DNA from: Persicaria tinctoria
Taxonomy: Eukaryota > Streptophyta > Magnoliopsida > Caryophyllales > Polygonaceae
Assembly: GCA_037127255.1 (NCBI GenBank)
Contig: JBANSL010000019.1
Coordinates: 15,399,001 to 15,463,000, forward strand
Direction: 5' to 3'
DNA length: 64,000 nucleotides
This document shows, piece by piece, positions 1 to 12,497 of the stretch. Under the pieces are notes generated by a model, which was not told the DNA's origin, ran no database searches, and worked only from the letters and a program-made list of their open reading frames with translations. The translations under genes were made by a program, and so were the position numbers. Position 1 is the first letter of the stretch. Every line of letters starts with the position of its first letter.

Positions 1-764
1 AGCCACATGTTTTCAAATTTAAAGGGAGGTGGGCTAAACGAGTGTTATGCATTTAGACTTGGGAAAATTGGGAAGTGATCGGAGGATGTAAAAGCACCAT
101 TGACAGTTAAAAGATTAGGGAATTTTTTGAGAAACTCATGTTGCACAAGAACTCGGTCAAGTTTTTCTAGGATGTTATCTTCCCCTTCCGCTAATTTTTT
201 CCTCCAAGTAAACTTATTACCTGAAAACGGAATCTCCATACGAGCACATGTATTCTTAAATTGGGTTAGTCTTGAATATCTAGTGTTGTTATTAGACGCT
301 CCACCCTCCTTTTCACCACTACTAAAAATTTCATTCAAATCCCCCATGACTAGACAAGGGTAGTTTTATGAGCATATGGTAGTTGTGAGATTATTCCAAA
401 AAGTTTCTTTGTCTACTGCATGTGGGGGAGCGTATATGAGAAAAATTACTCCCGTGAAGTTTTTGTCTAGACATGAATATTTGACTCTGATAACTCTTGG
501 CATTATTATTTCCACCTCAATCGATTTATTTAGCAAATGAGCCTCATTCCAAAGTAAACTAATACCACCTGCTCTTCCATTCCCGGTTGACCAAATCGAG
601 TTATTGAAACCACTCATTTGCCAGTTTCTTTTCGAAGGTATTTTATCAATTCTGATTTCAGCTATGGCCATCAGCGAGATGTGTTCATTTATTCATAATG
701 CCCTTAGGTCTGTCCACATATTAGGTCTACCGAGCCCCCTAATATTCCAGAAGCAAATCTTCAT
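1..764 (-). pseudogene. LINE ORF2 endonuclease domain, partial and broken
   Basis: This is the N-terminal endonuclease/exonuclease/phosphatase-type domain of a LINE ORF2. Visible blocks in order are FWNIRGLGRP, the segment with IWSTGNGRAGGISLLW, VIFLIYAPPHAVDKETFWN, GDLNEIFSSGEK, FSGNKFTWRKK, LDRVLVQHEF and SSDHFPIF. The GDLN and SDH motifs are active-site elements of this nuclease family. A stop interrupts the frame near 681 and another break separates the two open stretches near 350-365. The reverse transcriptase portion is outside the window. Confidence 0.75.
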
Positions 765-789
765 AATTTTTGTTTGGAAGCTGTCAGGG

Positions 790-1726
790 GCCTGGGATAC
801 TCTAAACCTGACAGCATCGAATGTTTCCTAAAGAGAGATTTCACTATTACGGTTCCACAAATCAATCCCACTACCTTATAAGCAATTCTGACATTTTTGG
901 CAAGATATGCTTCGGGACAAATTAACTTTTGCCACTTATTTGTATTTTTGACACTTTTCTTAAAGGAATTGGAAAATGTAACAAGGAAACAAGCACACAG
1001 TTGAACCTTAATGCATTTGCCAATTAGAAGTTCACGTATAGCAATTTTACAGTGGTTACAAAGCCAAGAATCTTCCATAATCGGTATTACTACTTCCTTC
1101 CTTACGAGGCAATTTGCAACAGCTTTAGTCCTGAGCTTGGTGTTTGTTTCACAGATTAACCATAAATAGACATTATAATCAAGATTTATTTCACCATAAC
1201 ATAGATAATGTATTTTAGACAGCATAGAAAGTGGTTTAACCATGACATGACCTTGAGACAAGCCAAAACCTCACCTGACTTGACCAATCAACATGTGTTC
1301 ATCAACCAGAACATATCTCAAATCATACCAATTAATCGCCACATGAAAGAAAAAATGGCTACCCGAAACAAATTTCCAAACGTACCTAATAGGCTTCCGA
1401 ACTTCCTTGCCATTCCTAGGGTCACCAATAGTGGTTGCATAGAGAGAAGAAAGATTAAGAGCAAAGATGATCTCCTGGACCCGGTTTTGCAAAGCAGTGT
1501 GTTTGCCCCCGGTAATAGTGTGTCTCTTAAGTTTTTCCTCATCCTTAGACCTCAGAATCACCAAGTGATCATCATCAAAGGGAGAGGGGTCCTCAGTGAG
1601 TTTAGAACCCTCCGACCCCATGAGTTTTTTGCCCTCCGGCTTCCCCTTTCGGGTATTAGACTTTTTTAGGGCAGGATCTTCTCCCACCAAAGGTTTCTTC
1701 CCTTTATCCACTCCGAAAGGAGCCAT
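790..1726 (-). pseudogene. LINE ORF1-like protein, decayed
   Basis: The frame starts at the ATG at 1726-1724 with a Lys/Ser/Gly-rich basic N-terminus (MAPFGVDKGKKPLVGEDPAL), typical of plant LINE ORF1 nucleic-acid-binding proteins. It runs open to 1271 and continues in another frame to about 761. The second part contains a CNHCK motif and a Cys about a dozen residues later that could be a degraded CCHC zinc knuckle, but the spacing is not canonical. Its position directly upstream of the endonuclease start at 764 supports the ORF1 assignment. The frame break makes it non-functional. The ORF1 call rests on position and composition, not on a recognised domain. Confidence 0.5.
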
Positions 1727-2339
1727 GAACGGCACAGGATCAGAGCAAATAAAACAGATGCACAAATTAGTGGTATTAGAGTTGTAAGAAGAGAAGAAGG
1801 AAGAAAAGGTGCGAGTGAATCTGCACCACACCACACCCCTTAAATAGAGAGATTCAATCGAAAGGAAGAGGGGGGAAACAGAGATAAGGCAAACCCATCC
1901 GGAATGAAGAAGCGAGCCCCAAGCAACCTTGTTGCAGCAGATCATCCCGGCCATCTCTAACCAGCGACCCTTAGATCCAATCACGATCGGCCAAGCAAAC
2001 ACTTTTCTGACGACCGTACGCCACAAATTAGGCCATGGCGGTGGTCGATTTGACCAAACCAGAAAATCATCTCCAATCTAGTAACCCAATTGCAACTTCA
2101 AAGGTTTAGATTTGAGATATTAGATAAAAACCTAACCACAAACGTTAACCCAAATTTAGGGGTAAATCGAAAGCCATTAGAAAATCGCCAACACTTGGCC
2201 TAGTAGAGTAGCCGATCCAATAAGATAGAGGGATTATAGGCCAAACATCAGTTCTTAGGAGGGGATTTAGAAGAAGAAGGGTGATAATGGTGTATGTCCA
2301 AGCAAATTTCATTAGACGAGGATAAGGGTTTCGAAGAGA

Positions 2340-4097
2340 CAGAACATGGATGGACAGGAAAAAGAGCCCGCGCGTGCAAGCGCGTTCGTTTACACAAGAT
2401 GGGTTTTTCAGCTTGTTCAATTTCTTACTCTAGGTCTTTTTTTAAGTAGTAGAGCTGTAGAGGGCTTGCATCCGAATCCTATTTCCATGTTGAACCGGGT
2501 TGGGCTTCCTCTTCGGGTATTCTTCCGGGTTGGGCCTTTCCAGTTTGACTGTTGGTTTTGGGGGATTATTATGTATACTCCATCATTATTGTTGTTATTT
2601 GTTATATAAGTATAAATGTGTAATGTGGGTTTTATTATACTGTTATATAATTCTTTTCTTTTTAGAAATATTACTATTTGGAAAAAGGTTGTTATATGAT
2701 TTAAATATGTAATTTATAAAGATGGATAATTTTGTTGTTATTTTAGATAAACAATGTTGGTAAATTATTTTAAAAAGGAGAGATTTTCCAAGTTTCAGAA
2801 ATATCACTTTAAGGATTGTGTGGAAAACCGAAATGCCGGAACTATTCTATAATATGATTTTGAGGTATTGGTTTTAAGGTTTAAATGTTTAATGTCGGGA
2901 TTCTTTGTCTTGTTTTGATGATGTTGGTTTTGAGAAGGAAGTTTGGAAATATGGTTGGTATGATTTTATCAATGGGTTTGATTGAAAGTAAATGATTTTG
3001 GTTGATGTTGATCGTATCGGAAAGGTTTTGGAAATGGTTTTACTATAGATCGGTTTTGAGAATGTTGAGAACTTGGGTTATGTGTGTACGAATGTTGGTC
3101 CGGTAGCTTATGTCAATGGCTTGATGATAGGTGTGTATTTCTTTTGGATTGCTTTGGACTTGCATTTGGGCCCTTGCTTGTGTTATCTTATTGTTCTGCA
3201 TCTTCAGGTAAGTTCCCTAGGGGGCTTACTCAGGTTGGACACTCATGCCTGTTGTTGCATTTTATGTTAGGTGTTGCATATGCATAAGAGCATGCCATGT
3301 AGTATCATGCTAGGATTGCATTGAACTGAGCATGTGGTTACTATGTGTGTTTGAAACAGAACGGTTGTTATCTGTGATAGTCCTAGAGTCTTTGCTAGGG
3401 TCATAGGGTAGCCCAGCCTCATCGGGTGCCCTGAGTCAATCGAGTCCATATGAGTATGATTGATAGCCCAGCACCATCGGGCGAGCTTGATTTGCTTTAC
3501 ACTGTTCTTGATGATGATGATGAGTATGCTTTGATTCCGTGGTGCGTGCACCACCACGATGAAATGGGTACCGTGCTGGCCAGGTCCGCTCATGAAAAAG
3601 GGGGCGGAGTAGGAGAGGGATATGTCATTTGGCATTGTCTTGGGCCCTTTACGGTATTTCTGCACATTATGATAACTAGGAGCATGCTAGTGTGTTTGAC
3701 TTTCTTACTGCATTAGAGCATCTTTATTAGGTATAACACATACTATGTGGCCTCAGCGAGGACTACCGGTCCCGCATGCGTGGCTCGATATGACTCCTTT
3801 CCCCGTTCTTTTTTTTAAGATATTTTCTGCAGATATTGAGTGCTCGATGTCTATATAACGGGGTTCCTTTGTGGTGAATCGAAGAATCTGGTCAATATCC
3901 TAACTTAGTAAAATGGTAATTACCCACTCATGATTTGGTTTTGACCGGCTTTGCTGTGACACTTGTATCTTTACTTTGCTTCTGCTTTACTTCCGTTTGA
4001 AATGGATTCCGCGACATAGTCTTAAGAGAGGTTAAGGGTACCCAACGGCCCTTCGAGGTTTTTAGGGTTTGAAATCCCTCTTTCTATAAATCTTCAA
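2340..4097. other. Non-coding region upstream of the gypsy gag, containing repeat DNA
   Basis: No convincing gene is present; the open frames are short and do not resemble known proteins. The part from about 3160 to 3625 is a dispersed repeat present again in inverted orientation at 10380-10840. The rest may be the LTR and leader of the adjacent gypsy element, but I could not find a matching second LTR. Confidence 0.5.
3160..3625 (+). repeat. Dispersed repeat, left copy (inverted relative to 10380-10840)
   Basis: The sequence around 3200-3560 is nearly the reverse complement of 10450-10830. Translations of the two copies on opposite strands share the string GLSQITTV and the block VTTCSVQCNPSMILH almost without change. 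Similarity appears to extend more weakly to about 3625 and 10380. It is probably LTR sequence or a non-autonomous element, but no termini or target duplication were identified. Confidence 0.7.
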
Positions 4098-5372
4098 ATG
4101 AGTTTGAAACCTCGACCCGTACCTGGATTGCAAGATCCGAACAAGGGGTTTTATCCCTTGAAACGTAACCCGGAAATCATAATTCTGGGCCGTTACATAC
4201 GGAGCCTCAGAAGGACGTCGAAAACAGGCAAGAGCATAGTGGTGCCAAGAAAAGCTACCTCACTCCCTATTTATATGGAGGGGTATGAGGGGCCAATGAC
4301 AAGGTCAAGGTCTAAGACCACTTCATATGCCGTCGCAGTTACTCGTTCTCCAAGTCCGCCAGCTATACCAAAAAAGAAACAAAGCTCTCCCTTATATGGA
4401 GATTCAGATTCTTTGTTCCATGAAGATGAGTTTCCGATGGTAGTCTTCAGCGGTATCAGATGAAATAATGGATCTGAAGAGGAAGTTGAAAGCATGTCAG
4501 TGCTAGTTACCGGTGCCTCAACCGTTGAAGAACAACTCCAGGAATTACAGAAAAAACTGGAAGAAAGGGATGCTCAAATACAACTCCTCATGGATCAAAT
4601 GCAATAACAAAATTCCGAAAACAGGCAAGAGCAAAGGCGAGAGGAAAGTAGCTCCTCTATCTCTCCCCAAGAAATAAAGGAGTTAATTGCTCAAGGGATT
4701 CGGGAATTTAAGATCTCCCAAAGTCCGTTTGTGATTGGCTATAAAAAGCCATACCATGCGAATTATGATGCAATTCCTTTCCCTCCGCACTATCAAAGGC
4801 CGACTTTTGATAAATTTGACAGCATTCAGGGTTCACCTCATGAGCATTTAGCTCATTTTTATTCCGCGTGCGGAGAAACTGCTTTAAGCGATCAATTGTT
4901 GATAAGGCAGTTCGTCCAATCGTTAAGAGGATCCACGTTTACATAGTATACGCAGCTTCAGCCAGAGTCGATCCATACTTGGGATGACCTACAAAAGGAG
5001 TTATTGGCCCAATTTGTGAGCTCAAAGGCCAAAGTTTCCATAATGGATCTTGCAAATGCTCACCAAAGGCCAAATGAATCTGCAAATGATTTCATTGCAA
5101 GGTGGAGAATCTTGAGACTTCAATGCCCAGAAAAATTGAGTGAAGAAGCATCTGTGTAAATGTGCACCAACAACTTGATTCCAGAGCTAGGGGTGCATGT
5201 AGGCAGTGCGGAACCTAAAGCTTTCGATGCTTTAGTGTCGAAGACCTGCAATGTTGAGCGCCAATTGGCTCGGCGTAAAATCGGGGCGAGTCGGCCTCAA
5301 GTTAACGAAGTAAGGAAAGATGATGGTAGAAAACCCACGAAAAAAAGGAGAATCGATGACCACCTTCATTAA
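4098..5372 (+). pseudogene. Gypsy gag remnant
   Basis: Four open pieces in the same frame, separated by stops at 4461-4463, about 4606, 4945 and about 5157, together look like a capsid (gag) domain. The central block includes YHANYDAIPFPPHYQ, FDKFDSIQGSPHEHLAHFYS and the segment DLANAHQRPNESANDFIARW, matching the usual retrotransposon gag helix-rich region. A coiled-coil-like Glu/Gln stretch precedes it. The accumulation of in-frame stops without frame loss is typical of an old inactive copy. Confidence 0.7.
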
Positions 5373-7134
5373 GCCCCAAGGAAAACCCTCCGGGAGTACT
5401 TCTAGGGCACATGAGAAGGGTCAAGCCAAAGAAACTGTTAAAAGGATATCTCTCGAGGAGAGGAAGCAAAAGAAATATCCCTTTTATGATGAAGATGTGA
5501 TGGGTATATTCAGCGAATTGATGAAAGAGAATATGATATCTCCCCCGGAGTCAAAGAGGTCAAATGAAGTCAACAAAACGGGTGATTCGAGGTATTGCCC
5601 TTATCACCACATTGTTAGTCACCCAATTGAAGACTGCTATGTTTTCAAGGACATTGTCGAGAAGATGATTAATAAGGGTAAGATTGCAATCGAGGGAGTA
5701 AGCTCCAAAAACCAAACTGCTTCGTCAAATCCTATATCGATAGCGGAAGAGGTAGAGAGCAACCCTTCATCGGAGGTTGTCAAAGAGGATGCCCTTCCTA
5801 TAGTATCATTGCCTCTGAAGGCCGTCCCTGTATAGTTTCAAATGCGCAATGAGGTGCGTACTGTATGGGCCTATCCCAATATGCCGAGAGACGGGCGAGG
5901 TGGCATGTCTTTATATGACGTATTTATGCAAGCTAACGTCGAAGAATCATTTTCGCTAGATGCTGATGGCGAGAATGGTTCTAAGTGGCAGGTTTGTGTA
6001 AGTCGGAAAAAGTCTCCTTCAAAGACCACCCGACGAGCAGGACCTACGGGCTTTAGAATAATCGGTAGAAAGCCAGAAAAGAAAAATAAGAAGAAGAAAA
6101 GAAAGAAGAAGGGTAAAAAGAATGAGAAGCCCGAAAGTAAGTCCGACGAAGAGTATACTCACCCCGGACGTAAAATGTTTACTCTTATGGATTATATTCC
6201 AATAGAGTTCTTAGAGGATGACTCTCCCGATGAAGAATTATTTTGGGAAGGTGAAGTTGTCGATGATTCTTCCGATGAAGAATTATTTTGGGAAGGTAAA
6301 GTTGTCCAGTGTTGTATGGCCTCATGGGCCGACATGGTCGAGGAAGAAGAGGTCGATGAAGTTTCTCTTCGGTCGAGGAAAAAGTTGTCTTCTCCTAAAC
6401 CCAAGGAAAAAGAAAAGGGTAAGGAGTCACCTATTGGTGAGACTTCAAAAACGGAAAATTTTGAGGAGACGGTTGACAAAGAAGCTTCCATACCAATCCA
6501 AAAAGACAAGGAGGTTGGGGTATCTAATCCAAAAGATGTTGCACCACGAATGCCGATGTCGCTTCAAAAAGCTTCTTGCAAAGAGAAGGTGAAGTATGAT
6601 GTTATCGGTCATTTAAAGCGCATTCCCGCACGTCTAAGTGTATATGATGCTTTACAAATGACGACCGACCTAAGGAAGGCTTTAATTCAAGCTCTCATGG
6701 ATCAGGAGGATTATAAGGAACAAGTTGATCAGGTAGAGGTCGATGAAGTCACATCATCTCCTCCGGTTCATTGCGCTTCTTGCATGGCATTTATAACTTT
6801 CTCCGATGAAGATCTCCAGTTGAGAAGCAATGATCATAATAGGCCGTTATATGTAACAGGTATGATCGGGGAGACAAAATTGAATAGAATCCTATTGGAT
6901 TGTGGGTCGGCAGTGAACTTATTGCCTTTACGGGCTTTGGAAGCGATGATGTTGTCCGTTGAGCATCTATCGCCAACATTACTCACGATTCAAGGATTCA
7001 ACCAAATGGGGCAAAAAGCACTAGGTGTTATCGCTTTAAAAGTGGTTCTAGATGGCCTCTACAAAGATGCGCTTTTCCATGTGATTGATGCCGGAACCTC
7101 TTATAATGCTTGGAAGACCATGGCTTCATGCTAG
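5320..7134 (+). pseudogene. Gypsy gag C-terminus, linker and aspartic protease remnant
   Basis: After a frame shift near 5350 this reading frame carries a Cys/His motif (YCPYHHIVSHPIEDCYVF), a stop at 5833-5835, a Lys-rich linker and an acidic repeat (DDSPDEELFWEGEVV and DDSSDEELFWEGKVV, two direct copies around 6217-6305). The retropepsin-like domain comes last, with LLDCGSAVN in place of the canonical D-S/T-G, so the serine after the catalytic aspartate is changed. The final domain residues LGRPWLH are in another frame starting near 7085. Confidence 0.7.
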
Positions 7135-8490
7135 TAAATCAATCGCATCTACACTTCATCAGTGCTTAAAGTACACCGACGAGAACGGGAATGAGAGGAC
7201 TATCCGAGGCGATAGTGATCCTTTCCAAGGTGAAAGTGTTAATTACGCGGACGCCAAATTCTACAAATCGATGTATTGTAGTCCTAGCACTCGTTTAGAA
7301 GCGAAAGAGGACAGTAGAAGTGAAAGTCCTAAAAAAGAAGAGATGGGCCGAAAAGAGTCTTCACCACCTAAAATCTCTCTTGTTTGCAAGAAGGAGGTGC
7401 AAGTGACTCGTCCGAAGGTGTTGTTCAAATACACATCTAAAGACAAGCGCCAACCCAGTCAAAAGCCGTTAATTGCCACTGATAAGGCCATGAATTCTTT
7501 GATGAAAAGTTACACTTGTTCTCTCCTTAAAATTGACCAATCGACACCAAAGAAGAAGTTGGTCATCCATAGGAATTTCGAAGAGAAAAGAAATGAAGGC
7601 ACGAGGGTAGTGTTCAAGAGCGAGTCGGCTAAGTTGCCCGATGAACATTTCCCTTCAAAGCTTGATAAGAAAGTTAAAATTAAAGTGACGAAACCCTCGT
7701 GGAAATGCAAAAGCCAACAAATTCCCCCCAGCAAGATCTCGATGGATGATTTGCAACTTTTGCAAGAAGGTGAATTGTTATCGGCCAAAGTCTTAGAGCC
7801 TATGACTCTTACAAACCAGGAGCAAAGTATGTTCTTGCAGGATACAAAAAATGCTCCACGAGTCTTGGTTTTTGGAAGACTAGGCACAAGTTCTCCAAAC
7901 GTTTCTGTGTTTGAGAGACTTGGAGAAGTCAGTGCATCCAAGAACAAAAAGGCCAATGGCAAGAAGAATAAAAAGTGGAAGCTTAAGAAAAAGAAGTCGA
8001 GAGCTCCTACTTGCGAGCCGGAGGATCCAATGGATAATCAAATGGAGGAGGTTAACATGGTTTTGGCCTCTAGCGAGAGTGAATCGGCCGAAGGCTCATA
8101 GGATTTTTTTAACATAATCCAACCAGCTCCACCAAAAATGGAGGAGGGTGGTCAGGCCATGGTCGATAAACTTCAAGAGATCAATCTGGGGAGTATAGAA
8201 AATCCTAAGCCTGTTTTTGTTAGTGCTTTTCTAACAAACAAGAAAAAAGGATTATATGAGGAGCTTCTCCATGAATATCGGGATGTGTTTGCTTGGGGGT
8301 ACCAAGGCATGCCTGGATTAGATCCAAAGGTGGCAATGCATATATAAGTTGTCCATTTCGGAAAAAAAGAAGCCGGTAAAGCAAGCGTCGTTTTCGGCCC
8401 GAGTTGACTGTACAAATCAAAGTTGAAGTCAATAAGCTCATTGAGGCCGGATTCATTCGGGAGGTTCAATACCCGATATGGTTGGCTAAT

Positions 8491-9720
8491 TGATGTCCAC
8501 TAAAGTAACCATGTTTTTATGTACATTTTAGCTCCTTATTCTATATACTTTGCATATTTCGGACTGAGAATATGTTAAATTTGTGTAGTATATGTTTATT
8601 TGTCAGAAATAGAGGTCTACACAAGTTTTGGTTGAATTTTGCAAAATTTGGAGCCATTTCGGGATGAAACCAAGAGGAGAGGACGAGAGCTGAAACTTAC
8701 TCGATTTCGAGGAACTTCCTCGACATCGACTACAAAGGGGACCAAAAATGGTCAAGGATAGAAGACGAAGACAACTCGAGTTCGACCTTACTCGATGTCG
8801 AGTAATTTACTCGACATCGACCAAACCAAAATCTTGCCCGAGTTCGAGAAGAGAGAGAGGCTGCTCGAGATGACGAGGAGAAGACGAGATCGAAAACGTT
8901 ACTCGATGTCGACCAAATTTGGTCGACGTCGACCAAATCTTTCTTGGGCTGTGAGTCCATTGGGCCAATTCGAGAACGAGTTGATCACTTGGACACGAAG
9001 GAAGATCGAGTCTATCTGATTTCTATCAATATCTATCCATGGAATGAAGATTATTCACCTCTTGAAGATATTTAGATATTTTCCTTTTAGATTAATGTTT
9101 TATTTTAATTAAGTTTTATCTTTAGAAATAGATATAATTTGCTTGCCTTGATTAGCAAGGATTAAAGCCTATAAATAAAGCACATGGGGCTAGTTTTTCA
9201 TTCATTCAATCCTAGAGAAGTAGTTCCACAGATAGTTTAGGAGTTCAAAGGTTTTAGGGTTTTGGCATTCTACGAAAGTGTGAGTGCTGGGATTTTAAAG
9301 ACTTTGAATATAGTTTATGCAAGTTTCTTTTACATCAATGATGTCGATTGCTATGATGAGGCGCGAGTAGTCCACCTACTTCTAGGGTTGGGGTGAGCCC
9401 AACGAGAGCCATGTGGGTGGATTAGCAAATTGCAAAATAAGGTACTTTATCTTATTTATTCTATTCCTTGTGCTTAACCTTTGATTGAGAAATTAAAGAA
9501 CTCATGTTGTGAAACTTGGGTAGTAATTAGGATTTTTATTCGGAAGATTATAAATTCTAATTATGAAAAGGAATATACACAATTAGGATTATCTATCGAA
9601 AGGTTTATATTCCTACTTGTCAGATTTGGTGAAAGCCTTTTCCTTTATCGATAAAGTTGCCATCTTTTGTGATTTATAATTCCGCTTTCATGTTAATCGT
9701 TGTAAGAATTCAAATATCTT
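8491..9720 (+). repeat. LTR-like sequence following the gypsy break
   Basis: Sequence changes character at 8491 with TGATGTCCACTAAAG, which resembles the start of gypsy-type plant LTRs. It contains a dense set of short palindromes built on CTCGATGTCGAG and GTCGACCAAATTTGGTCGAC (8700-8935). It also has a conserved-looking segment around 9340-9430 (GATGAGGCGCGAGTAGTCC, CTTCTAGGGTTGGGG) of the kind seen near LTR 3' regions or leaders. No matching second LTR or target duplication was found, so element type and borders are uncertain. Confidence 0.45.
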
Positions 9721-10350
9721 GGAAAGTATTTGAAATTCAAACAGTCTCCCTCCAAGAAGCTCTCAAAGTTTTCCGATTATATAAAGACGAAGGCCAAGAA
9801 GGATGATACACACCTAAGCAAGCACTCAAGCAATCATAGCATCTTAAAGCATTCGTCATCTCCAGTTTCTCTTACATTCTCTAAAAGCCTAAGTGTTGTT
9901 CATTGTTTAAGAGTTGAGAGAAACACTAGTACTTATTGTACAAGTCATTCATTTTACACTTAGAGTATTTTATACTCGATCAAAGCACACTTGGTGTGCG
10001 GTGTGAGCTTTTATTTCACTTGTAAGGTTGAGAGCTAGAATAGAAGCGGTGAGGCTTTGTATAGAGAAATGGTAGTTTCTCTAGGAAGTTCTAGGCTCAA
10101 GTGAAGTGAAATAAGAAGTGTTTGAATCCTACGGGTTGGATAACCCTAGGCGGGGACGTAGGCCAAGTTGGTGCCGAACCTCTTTAACAATTCGTGTGTT
10201 CATCTTTTATATTCCGCATTTACATTATCATATTCGATTTTACTTCGTCAAGTCCTGATAGCCTGTATCAAGGTCTTGACAAGTTGCACTAAATTTCTAT
10301 TGTTGCGAAAATCGTCCATACTCTATTCATCACCCCCCCCCCCCCTTCTA
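9700..10350 (+). repeat. Second LTR-like fragment
   Basis: Contains a TATA-like box near 9777 (ATTATATAAAGACG), the string AATCCTACGGGTTGGATAAC followed by CCTAGGCGGGGACGTAGGCC near 10123-10163, the segment TATCAAGGTCTTGACAAG and a C-run followed by TTCTAGAGTA near 10331-10355. These are signatures I associate with the 3' part of plant LTR retrotransposon LTRs and their leader. No paired copy lies in the window, so it is a solo or truncated piece. Confidence 0.45.
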
Positions 10351-10379
10351 GAGTATTATTCATTGCCTTATAGACTCTT

Positions 10380-10840
10380 CACCTCTCCTACCTCTGGACC
10401 CCTTCCCGTTAGTGCAGAGACTAGCCAGTTCGGTGCTATAGCATAGCAATTTCCTCGTGGTGGTGCACAAACCACGACATCATCATATCATATCATCTCA
10501 TCGCTTGCCCGATGGTGCAGGGCTATCATATCATGCTCATATAGACTCGATTGACTCAGGGTACCCGATGAGGCTGGGCTACCCTATTACCCTAGCAACG
10601 ACTCTAGGACTATCACAGATAACGACTGTTCTGCTTCAAAGACACATAGTAACCACATGCTCAGTTCAATGCAATCCTAGCATGATACTACATGTCATGC
10701 TTTTATGCATATGCAACACCTAACATAAAATGCAACAACATGCATGAATGTCCAACCTGAGTAAGCCCCCTAGGGAACTTACCTGAAGATGCAGAACATC
10801 AGGATAATACAAGCAAGACCCTTGGGTCTAGCTAGATCCG
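10380..10840 (-). repeat. Dispersed repeat, right copy (inverted relative to 3160-3625)
   Basis: Near reverse complement of the 3160-3625 repeat. The two copies are about 7 kb apart and enclose the gypsy remnant and LTR-like pieces, so they could fold back on each other. Differences are scattered substitutions and small indels. Confidence 0.7.
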
Positions 10841-12260
10841 ACATCATCACCACTTAAACCTATATCCTCATGGCCGGTCTGTTCTCCATCGATTAAAGTT
10901 AATCTTCTTCGATGGCTTTGTAGGTCCGGCCTCCTCCTCCATAGCCACACATACACACGCAAGAATTGTTGTAATTCACAAAAATACCCTTGTCTTTGGT
11001 TGTGGAACCTCTAATCTAGTTTTCCAATTTGAGGCATCACATACAACAATATTGCAGAGCGAGTTTTCTTGCTACCGTATCTTGTTCTAGATCCGCAATC
11101 ATCAACGCAACATCACCGTATCTAAACCACCAGAATCGAAATCAAGAAGGGCTCCTCTTTTAGATGTTTTCAATTATAATTTTTATATGCAATTGTAATC
11201 TTAGTTTAAGCTAGTGTTTTTTTTACTGGAGACCCTCTGTGTACAGTTATCGCGCCATCTTTTGATGGTTTCAAAATCGCTTCGTTGATCTACTTGCCTA
11301 CTGTAAATAAAAAAACAAAAAAAAAAACTTCCACATATTAACAAATATTTTTTAATAATTAATTATTTGATGTTCTTACATTATTTATTCTTGTAAAATG
11401 TTCCATAATTATAATATAATTTTTTGGATTATTTTTTGCATATTTATAACCGAAGAGAAATATTTTAAAAATATATATATTCAAACGCGCGTATTCAAAA
11501 TTTGTGTCTATACGTAGATAAAAATAAATCTAATATTTTGATATTTTTTTACATATATAATGTCCAAAAATGAATTTAAACATGTAAAACAAATATGCAC
11601 AACACTAAGTCACAGTCGTCCATGGGGAGACATGTGGCAGTCATGCGTCACTTCACTCTGCACACCAACCACACGACGCCACATGTTCGCCTTTTCTTCC
11701 ATTTGCAGCCGTTGAACACAATTGTGAGATGCAACGATTCGAATGCTAGTATCAATACTAGGGGAGTATCCCCTAGTATTGCAAACTCCGTAGCTTCATT
11801 CTTTTATTAATAAATCTTCTAATATCGATGCATGTGTTTTTAACCGATAAAAGTGTCCCAAGAGAGAGGGGGGGTTTGTTTTAATAAACCATTCAAAATA
11901 GTTTCGGATGTTGGCTATTTTGAAAAAAAAAAAAAAAATCGGTTTTTTTTGCTAATTTGAAAACAAATCTCTTTTTTGTCCTTTTCTTTTTCTTATTATA
12001 CTTTTAATTTGTCCGACTGAAATGTAAAAGGGCGTCTGGGGTCGTTTGCAAAAGGCTTGGAGAAGGTCAATTTGGAGGGAAATAATTAGTCAAAATGGAA
12101 AAGAAGTAAACGCTTGGGGGAGAAAGATTAGCTACAATAATTATTTGATTCGATTATTAAATTATCTCTCATACGGAGTATCTTTTTAAAAATTATACTC
12201 GGTTTAAGAAATAAAAATTATATTTTAAAATTATATTTATTTCAACGCTAATGGATATAA
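10840..12260. other. AT-rich non-coding stretch
   Basis: No gene recognised. The stretch contains homopolymer runs and short AT-rich simple sequence; the small open frame at 11595-11810 has no recognisable domain. Confidence 0.6.
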
Positions 12261-12497
12261 TACCTCCAATCCAAAAAAGAATGGCGTTTAACTTTTTTAA
12301 CACGTATTTTAAGGAGTTAAAAACTATATAATATATTAACTTTTTTATTATTATTTTTTATAATCTAATACTTATTACCAACAAATATTAAATTGTAAAA
12401 AAATAATTTAAAAAAATTTAATATTTTATATAATTTTTAGCTCCTTAAAATACGTGTCAAAAAGTCAAACAACATTATTTTTGAATCAGAGGGAGTA
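12261..12497. mobile_element. Stowaway-like MITE
   Basis: About 237 bp bounded by TA and by imperfect inverted termini: TACCTCCAATCC at the left and GAATCAGAGGGAGTA at the right. Matching subterminal segments are ACACGTATTTTAAGGAG and CTCCTTAAAATACGTGT. The AT-rich interior shares ATATATTAACTTTTTTATTA with the element at 16580. Termini of the CTCCCTCCGT type with TA target duplication are the plant Tc1/mariner-derived (Stowaway) pattern. Confidence 0.8.

Larger units (their letters stand above)
1..2030 (-). mobile_element. LINE (L1-type) 5' part: 5' region, ORF1 and endonuclease start, running off the window
   Basis: Read on the minus strand, a probable 5' leader (about 2030-1727) is followed by an ORF1-like frame starting near 1726 and then ORF2 starting near 764. 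ORF2 opens with the residues MKICFWNIRGLGRP, the classic start of the plant LINE apurinic endonuclease. Later pieces contain WNEAHLL, IYAPP, MGDLNEI and TSSDHFPI, matching successive endonuclease blocks. The reverse transcriptase would lie to the left of position 1. In-frame stops (for example near 681) and frame changes show it is dead. The 5' boundary is approximate because I found no target duplication; related sequence may continue to about 2340. Confidence 0.8.
4098..8490 (+). mobile_element. Ty3/gypsy retrotransposon internal region, truncated and heavily mutated
   Basis: Fragments of a gag-pro-pol polyprotein follow each other in order. A gag region (about 4100-5370) includes PHYQRPTFDKFD and ARWRILRLQCPE, then a Cys/His cluster (CPYH..H..C) near 5597-5640. 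A long charged Lys/Glu linker with several DE-rich repeats follows. An aspartic protease with LLDCGSAVNLLPL and LGRPWLH lies near 6830-7135. The beginning of the reverse transcriptase region is marked by YRDVFAW and MPGLDPK near 8275-8335. The frame is broken by at least four stops in gag (4461, about 4606, 4945, about 5157), others near 5833, 8099 and 8345, and frame shifts near 5350 and 7120. Sequence ends abruptly at 8490, so most of RT and all of RNase H and integrase are missing. The protease/linker style resembles the Tat/Ogre side of the gypsy group; that lineage call is tentative. Confidence 0.82.
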
